From Micromonospora terminaliae (GTDB taxonomy: Bacteria > Actinomycetota > Actinomycetes > Mycobacteriales > Micromonosporaceae): 64,000 nt of DNA. The stretch spans positions 992,001 to 1,056,000 of the forward strand of contig NZ_CP045309.1 of NCBI RefSeq assembly GCF_009671205.1, written 5' to 3'. The notes beneath the pieces are model-generated. The model did not search any database and was not told the origin of the DNA. It was given only the letters and a program-made list of their open reading frames with translations. How positions within the stretch are numbered: position 1 is the stretch's first letter; each line of letters starts with the position of its first letter. This document shows, one piece after another, positions 59,373 through 64,000 of the stretch. Made by a program: the position numbers and the translations under genes.

Positions 59373-62300
59373 ATGGGCGATTCGTTCGCGCATCTGCACG
59401 TACACACCGAGTACTCGATGCTGGACGGAGCGGCCCGGCTCAAGGACCTCTTCGCCGAGGCCGCGCGGCTCGGCATGCCGGCGGTGGCGATCACCGACCA
59501 CGGCAACATGCACGGCGCGAACGACTTCTACAAGCAGGCCATGGCCGCCGGGGTGAAGCCGATCCTCGGCGTCGAGGCGTACGTGGCGCCGGAGTCGCGC
59601 TTCCACAAGCAGCGGGTCAAGTGGGGCCGCCCCGAGCAGAAGAGCGACGACGTCTCCGGCAATGGCGCCATCACCCACATGACCATGTGGGCGGCGAACC
59701 GCGACGGCCTGCACAACCTCTTCAAGCTCAACTCGCGCGCCTCCATGGAGGGCCACTACGTCAAGTGGCCGCGCATGGACATGGAGCTCATCGCCGAGCA
59801 CGCCGAGGGGATCATGGCCACCACCGGCTGCCCCTCGGGCGCCGTGCAGACCCGGCTGCGGCTCGGCCAGTTCGACGAGGCGCTCAAGGTCGCCGCCGCC
59901 TACCAGGACATCTTCGGCAAGGACAACTACTTCCTGGAGATCATGGACCACGGGCTCGACATCGAGCGCCGGGTCCGCGACGGCCTCACCGAGATCGCCC
60001 GCAAGCTCGACATCCCGCCGGTGGTCACCAACGACTCGCACTACACCCACGAGGCGCAGGCCGAGGCGCACGACGTGCTGCTCTGCGTACAGACCGGCAG
60101 CAACGTCGCCGACCCCAACCGCTTCCGGTTCGAGGGCGGCGGATACTTCGTCAAGTCGGCCGAGCAGATGCGCGCCGTCGACTCGTCCGAGCTGTGGCAG
60201 CAGGGCTGCCGCAACACCCTGCTGGTGGCCGAGAAGGTCGACCCGGCCGGGATGTTCGAGTTCCACAACCTCATGCCGCGGTTCCCGATCCCCGAGGGGG
60301 AGACCGAGGAGTCCTGGTTCCGCAAGGAGACCTTCGCCGGTCTGGCCCGCCGCTACCCGAACGGCATCCCCGAGGGGCACGTCGTCCAGGCGGAGTACGA
60401 GCTGGGCGTCATCATCCAGATGGGCTTCCCGTCCTACTTCCTCGTGGTCGCCGACTTCATCCAGTGGGCGAAGAGCCAGGGCATCGCGGTGGGCCCGGGC
60501 CGGGGCTCGGCCGCCGGCTCGCTGGTCGCGTACGCCCTGGGCATCACCGACCTGGACCCCATCCCGCACGGCCTGATCTTCGAGCGGTTCCTCAACCCCG
60601 AGCGCATCTCGATGCCCGACGTCGACATCGACTTCGACGAGCGCCGGCGCGGTGAGGTGATCCGCTACGTCACCGACAAGTGGGGCGAGGACAAGGTCGC
60701 GCAGATCGCGACCTTCGGCACCATCAAGGCGAAGGCCGCGATCAAGGACTCGGCGCGGGTGCTCGGCTACCCGTACGCGGTGGGCGACCGGATCACCAAG
60801 GCCATGCCCCCGGCCGTCATGGGCAAGGACATCCCGCTGTCCGGCATCTTCGACCCGAAGCACCCGCGCTACGCGGAGGCGGGCGAGATCCGCGGCCTCT
60901 ACGAGTCCGACCCGGACGTCAAGAAGGTCATCGAGACGGCGAAGGGCATCGAGGGCCTGATCCGGCAGACCGGCGTGCACGCCGCCGGCGTCATCATGTC
61001 CGCCGAGCCGATCATCGAGCACATCCCGCTCATGCGGCGGGACTCCGACGGCGTCATCATCACGCAGTTCGACTACCCGACGTGCGAGTCGCTCGGGCTG
61101 CTGAAGATGGACTTCCTCGGCCTGCGCAACCTCACGATCATCGACGACGCGGTCAAGAACATCCAGCTCAACCACGGCAAGGAGCTGGACCTGCTGGGCC
61201 TGCCGCTGGACGACAAGGCGGCCTACGAGCTGCTGGCGCGCGGTGACACGCTGGGCGTCTTCCAGCTCGACGGCGGGCCCATGCGCTCGCTGCTGCGGCT
61301 CATGAAGCCCGACAACTTCGAGGACATCTCCGCCGTGCTGGCGCTCTACCGGCCCGGCCCCATGGGCGTGGACTCGCACACCAACTACGCGCTGCGCAAG
61401 AACAACCTCCAGGAGATCACGCCGATCCACCCGGAGCTGGAGGAGCCGCTGCGCGAGATCCTCGCCCCCACCTACGGCCTGATCGTCTACCAGGAGCAGG
61501 TGCAGCGCGCCGCGCAGATCCTCGCCGGCTACACCCTCGGCCAGGCCGACCTGCTCCGCCGCGCGATGGGCAAGAAGAAGAAGGAGATCCTCGACAAGGA
61601 GTTCATCCCGTTCCGGGACGGCTGCCGCGAGCGCGGCTACTCCGACGAGGCCATCCAGGCGGTGTGGGACGTCCTCGTCCCGTTCGCCGGCTACGCGTTC
61701 AACAAGGCGCACTCCGCCGCCTACGGCCTGGTGTCGTACTGGACCGCGTACCTCAAGGCGCACTACCCGGCCGAGTACATGGCGGCGCTGCTCACCTCCG
61801 TGGGCGACGACAAGGACAAGATGGCGCTCTACCTCTCCGAGTGCCGCCGGATGCGCATTCAGGTCCTTCCGCCGGACGTCAACACCTCGGCCGGGCCGTT
61901 CACCCCGGTCGGCGAGGACATCCGGTTCGGCCTGGCCGCCGTGCGCAACGTCGGCGCCAACGTGGTGGCCGCCATCATGCGGTGCCGCGAGGAGAAGGGC
62001 GACTACGCCGACTTCTACGACTTCCTGTCCAAGGTGGACGCGGTCGCCTGCAACAAGAAGACCATCGAATCGCTGATCAAGGCGGGCGCCTTCGACTCGC
62101 TGGGCCACAGCCGCAAGGGCCTGCTCGCCGTGCACGCCGACGCCATCGACGCGTATGCCGACGTCAAGCGCAAGGAGGCCGTCGGCCAGTACGACCTGTT
62201 CGGCGCCGGCTTCGGCGACGTGGACACCGGCGGCAGCACCACGGTCATGCCGGTCATCGGCGAGGGGGAGTGGGACAAGCGGGACAAGCTCGCCTTCGAG

Positions 62301-62906
62301 CGCGAGATGCTCGGCCTGTACGTGTCCGACCACCCGCTCTTCGGGCTGGAGCACGTGCTCGGCGCGGCGGCCGACACGACCATCACGGCGCTCTCCGAGG
62401 AGGGCAGCGTGCCCGACGGCGCCGTGGTCACCCTGGCCGGCATCCTCTCCGGGGTGCAGCGCCGGGTCACCAAGCAGGGCCGGGCCTGGGCGTCGGCCAC
62501 CCTGGAGGACCTGGCCGGCGGGGTGGAGACGCTGTTCTTCCCGAACACCTACGAGGTGATCGGGCAGTACATCGCCGAGGACGCCATCGTCGTGGTGAAG
62601 GGCCGGGTGGACCGCCGCGACGACACGCCGCGGATCATGGCGATGGACATGCAGATGCCCGACATCAGCAGCAACCCGGCGAACAAGCCGGTCACCCTCA
62701 CCATCCCGGTGCACCGCTGCACGCCGCCGCTGGTCGAGAAGCTCAAGGAGACGCTCGTGCTGCACCCGGGCGACACCGAGGTGCACGTCAAGCTGCTCAA
62801 CGGCGGCAAGGTCACCACGCTGCGCCTGGGCCCGTTCCGGGTGGCGGCCACCACCGCGCTGATGGGCGACCTGAAGAGCGTCCTCGGCCCGGCCAACGTG
62901 AGCTGA
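59373..62906 (+). CDS. dnaE: DNA polymerase III subunit alpha
   Basis: The replicative polymerase, 1177 residues. The PHP domain keeps its metal-binding pattern: [39 protein letters not shown] and TNDSHYTH. In mycobacterial DnaE1 the PHP domain is the proofreading exonuclease, and this pattern suggests the same here. The palm has [10 protein letters not shown] and [13 protein letters not shown], followed by the fingers, tandem HhH, the OB domain ([13 protein letters not shown]) and the C-terminal domain. Length and motifs match DnaE1 rather than the shorter DnaE2. ATG 59373 is where the protein aligns. Confidence 0.97.
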   Translation: MGDSFAHLHVHTEYSMLDGAARLKDLFAEAARLGMPAVAITDHGNMHGANDFYKQAMAAGVKPILGVEAYVAPESRFHKQRVKWGRPEQKSDDVSGNGAITHMTMWAANRDGLHNLFKLNSRASMEGHYVKWPRMDMELIAEHAEGIMATTGCPSGAVQTRLRLGQFDEALKVAAAYQDIFGKDNYFLEIMDHGLDIERRVRDGLTEIARKLDIPPVVTNDSHYTHEAQAEAHDVLLCVQTGSNVADPNRFRFEGGGYFVKSAEQMRAVDSSELWQQGCRNTLLVAEKVDPAGMFEFHNLMPRFPIPEGETEESWFRKETFAGLARRYPNGIPEGHVVQAEYELGVIIQMGFPSYFLVVADFIQWAKSQGIAVGPGRGSAAGSLVAYALGITDLDPIPHGLIFERFLNPERISMPDVDIDFDERRRGEVIRYVTDKWGEDKVAQIATFGTIKAKAAIKDSARVLGYPYAVGDRITKAMPPAVMGKDIPLSGIFDPKHPRYAEAGEIRGLYESDPDVKKVIETAKGIEGLIRQTGVHAAGVIMSAEPIIEHIPLMRRDSDGVIITQFDYPTCESLGLLKMDFLGLRNLTIIDDAVKNIQLNHGKELDLLGLPLDDKAAYELLARGDTLGVFQLDGGPMRSLLRLMKPDNFEDISAVLALYRPGPMGVDSHTNYALRKNNLQEITPIHPELEEPLREILAPTYGLIVYQEQVQRAAQILAGYTLGQADLLRRAMGKKKKEILDKEFIPFRDGCRERGYSDEAIQAVWDVLVPFAGYAFNKAHSAAYGLVSYWTAYLKAHYPAEYMAALLTSVGDDKDKMALYLSECRRMRIQVLPPDVNTSAGPFTPVGEDIRFGLAAVRNVGANVVAAIMRCREEKGDYADFYDFLSKVDAVACNKKTIESLIKAGAFDSLGHSRKGLLAVHADAIDAYADVKRKEAVGQYDLFGAGFGDVDTGGSTTVMPVIGEGEWDKRDKLAFEREMLGLYVSDHPLFGLEHVLGAAADTTITALSEEGSVPDGAVVTLAGILSGVQRRVTKQGRAWASATLEDLAGGVETLFFPNTYEVIGQYIAEDAIVVVKGRVDRRDDTPRIMAMDMQMPDISSNPANKPVTLTIPVHRCTPPLVEKLKETLVLHPGDTEVHVKLLNGGKVTTLRLGPFRVAATTALMGDLKSVLGPANVS

Positions 62907-62983
62907 CCGAGTAACGGAAGGCCGCGACCAGCGGATATAACGCAGAGTAAACTCCGACTTCACCTGGAAGCCCTAGGTTCGGC

Positions 62984-63009
62984 GGCGGCGCGCCACCCGG
63001 CGCGCCGCC
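62984..63009 (+). terminator. 11-bp hairpin after dnaE
   Basis: GGCGGCGCGCC (62984-62994), loop ACCC, and the exact inverse (62999-63009). It may end dnaE or lie in the leader of the following small peptide gene. Confidence 0.5.
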
Positions 63010-63030
63010 CGCAGAACCCAGGAGCCTCCC

Positions 63031-63135
63031 GTGAGTCAGGTACTCGTCGCCGTCGCCGTGAACGTCCTCAGCGCCGCGCTGATCGCGCTCGCCACCGCCA
63101 TCGTCCGTCGACTCCTGGCACCCGTCGCCGCCTGA
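63031..63135 (+). CDS. Small hydrophobic peptide (34 aa)
   Basis: GTG 63031 to TGA 63135, 34 residues: almost wholly one transmembrane helix (VLVAVAVNVLSAALIALATA) ending in a basic cluster (IVRRLLAPVAA). CCAGGAGCC, with AGGAG 6 nt upstream, is a good ribosome-binding site, and candidate -10 boxes TAAACT (62948) and TAGGTT (62974) lie further up. Its shape resembles small membrane peptides, including type I toxins, but no antisense RNA was identified. Function unknown. Confidence 0.5.
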   Translation: MSQVLVAVAVNVLSAALIALATAIVRRLLAPVAA

Positions 63136-63234
63136 CTCCGGCCGCCGCGCCCGGGCGCGCGCGTCGGTGATGGGGACCCGACCCGGTCGGCTGCGCCGGC
63201 TGCTGCGTCGCCGCGGCCCGGCACGCACGGCCCC

Positions 63235-63240
63235 TAGGAT
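63235..63240 (+). promoter_or_regulatory. Leaderless -10 box of the VOC gene
   Basis: TAGGAT, 6 nt before ATG 63247. Confidence 0.55.
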
Positions 63241-63246
63241 CGGCTC

Positions 63247-63624
63247 ATGATCGCTGGCCTGCAGTGCGTCGTGCTGGACTGCTCCCATCCGGCGGAACTC
63301 GCCGAGTTCTACCAGGCGCTCCTCGGCGGTGCCGTCAACCAGCGGGATCGGCGATGGGCGCTCAGCGACGACTGGGCGACGTTGCATACGTCGTCCGGTC
63401 TCGTCCTGGCCTTTCAACGCGCGGTGGACTACCAGCCGCCGCGGTGGCCCGACCCGACCCGGCCCCAGCAGTTCCACCTGGACTTCGGCGTCGCGGACCT
63501 GGACCGTGCCCAGGAACAGGTGCTGGCCCTGGGAGCAACGGTCTTGGACGATCGAGCGGGTGGACAAGTCTGGCGCATCTATGCCGACCCCGCCGGGCAT
63601 CCGTTCTGCCTTGTCCGCCACTGA
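63247..63624 (+). CDS. VOC family protein (glyoxalase-like)
   Basis: A 125-residue vicinal-oxygen-chelate protein with two beta-alpha-beta-beta-beta units. AGLQCVVLDCSHPAELAEFY begins the first, and QQFHLDFGVADLDRAQEQVL the second; RIYADPAGHPFCLVRH ends the fold. Members are dioxygenases, glyoxalases or resistance proteins. Metal ligands cannot be fixed from sequence alone. The codon mix is slightly less GC-rich than that of its neighbours. Confidence 0.9.
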   Translation: MIAGLQCVVLDCSHPAELAEFYQALLGGAVNQRDRRWALSDDWATLHTSSGLVLAFQRAVDYQPPRWPDPTRPQQFHLDFGVADLDRAQEQVLALGATVLDDRAGGQVWRIYADPAGHPFCLVRH

Positions 63625-63649
63625 CCGGACGCGGCCTGCTACGGGCGGC

Positions 63650-63991
63650 TCAGAGCCGGTGGCCGCCGAGGACGTCCGCGGCGGCGTCGGAGGTCTCCAG
63701 CACCACGGTGTGGTAGCTCTCGATGCGCGACAGGATCGCGTCGCGGGGGCCGTCGTGCCAGGCGTCGCTGCCGTAGAAGGCCTCCTCCTGCGCGTCCCGC
63801 ACCGCCAGGGAGGGGAAGCCCCGGATCAGGTACGCCTCCTCGTGGCCGTCCTCACGGACCAGGGACGCCCCGGCGGCCACCACCCGGATGCCGAAGCGGC
63901 CGAGCAGCGGCGCGGCCTCCTCCCGCATGACCCGGACGAACTCGTCGATCGTGCCGGGCTTCAGGCGGTAGGTTCGGATCTCGAGAATCAT
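63650..63991 (-). CDS. NIPSNAP family protein
   Basis: A 113-residue dimeric alpha-beta barrel protein. LEIRTYRLKPGTIDEFVRVM is the NIPSNAP signature at the N-terminus, followed by AYLIRGFPSLAVRDAQEEAFY and DAILSRIESYHTVVLE. The biochemical function is unknown; some related proteins bind heme or act as monooxygenases. It converges with the VOC gene with 25 nt between the stops. Confidence 0.9.
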   Translation of the reverse strand: MILEIRTYRLKPGTIDEFVRVMREEAAPLLGRFGIRVVAAGASLVREDGHEEAYLIRGFPSLAVRDAQEEAFYGSDAWHDGPRDAILSRIESYHTVVLETSDAAADVLGGHRL

Positions 63992-64000
63992 CGACGACCT

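Noticed and set aside
59211..62963. A 1,250-codon open frame on the minus strand
   Set aside because: It is antisense to the whole of dnaE, with repetitive Val/Arg/Asp/Gly composition and no domain.

Overview
The window is a chromosomal segment of a very GC-rich actinobacterium, most likely Micromonospora or a close relative (Micromonosporaceae). The signs are the roughly 70 percent or higher GC content, frequent GTG starts, many TANNNT -10 boxes 6-7 nt before a start codon (leaderless mRNAs), phosphatidylinositol-mannoside genes, an F420-type oxidoreductase, and the gene order thrS - HIT - pgsA - patA - pimA - membrane protein - pdxS - pdxT - yebC, which mycobacteria share. No rRNA, tRNA, CRISPR array, prophage or insertion sequence was seen.

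Layout. 1-8.0 kb: small stress-type genes (SRPBCC, DUF2795, YihY-like, ChaB-like), an aldehyde dehydrogenase back to back with an FAD oxidoreductase, a polyprenol-phosphate mannose synthase, and an SRPBCC-SDR operon. 8.2-15.9 kb: seven tightly overlapping genes for an ADP-heptose-type sugar (HAD phosphatase fused to GT9, two GT4 enzymes, GmhA, HldE, SDR, GT9), followed by topoisomerase IB. 17-23.3 kb: an AraC regulator, an unknown protein, RecQ, and a VWA/metallopeptidase-like protein with its MoxR ATPase. 23.4-32.5 kb: LLM oxidoreductase, GH3 hexosaminidase, a PLP enzyme with GNAT, a lipoprotein, DUF1206, MscS, a holin/DUF3618/DUF4235 operon, and cold-shock protein. 32.5-40 kb: aldo/keto reductase, Tam, adenosine deaminase, a two-component system, ADP-ribosylglycohydrolase, YcnI. 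40.2-53.7 kb: the thrS-to-yebC block, interrupted by about 4.8 kb that carries an aldo/keto reductase, EF-G2 and three repeats. 53.8-64 kb: a secreted protein, a Ser/Thr kinase, a lipoprotein/ECF sigma pair, GNAT, a PadR operon divergent from dnaE, a 34-residue hydrophobic peptide, VOC and NIPSNAP proteins.

The most notable observation is regulatory. Nearly every transcription unit in the first 8.2 kb, including the heptose operon, is preceded by GTTT (or a close variant), 15-16 nt, then GGGNAN. This is the architecture of sigma-B/sigma-F general-stress promoters. At two divergent gene pairs the two -35 elements form a palindrome. The left end therefore looks like a stress regulon in which a heptose-containing surface glycan, a membrane protein, ChaB and oxidoreductases are co-controlled. 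This is an inference from sequence pattern and gene content. The start sites of DUF2795, the HAD-GT9 fusion and DUF1206 were chosen or supported partly by these promoters.
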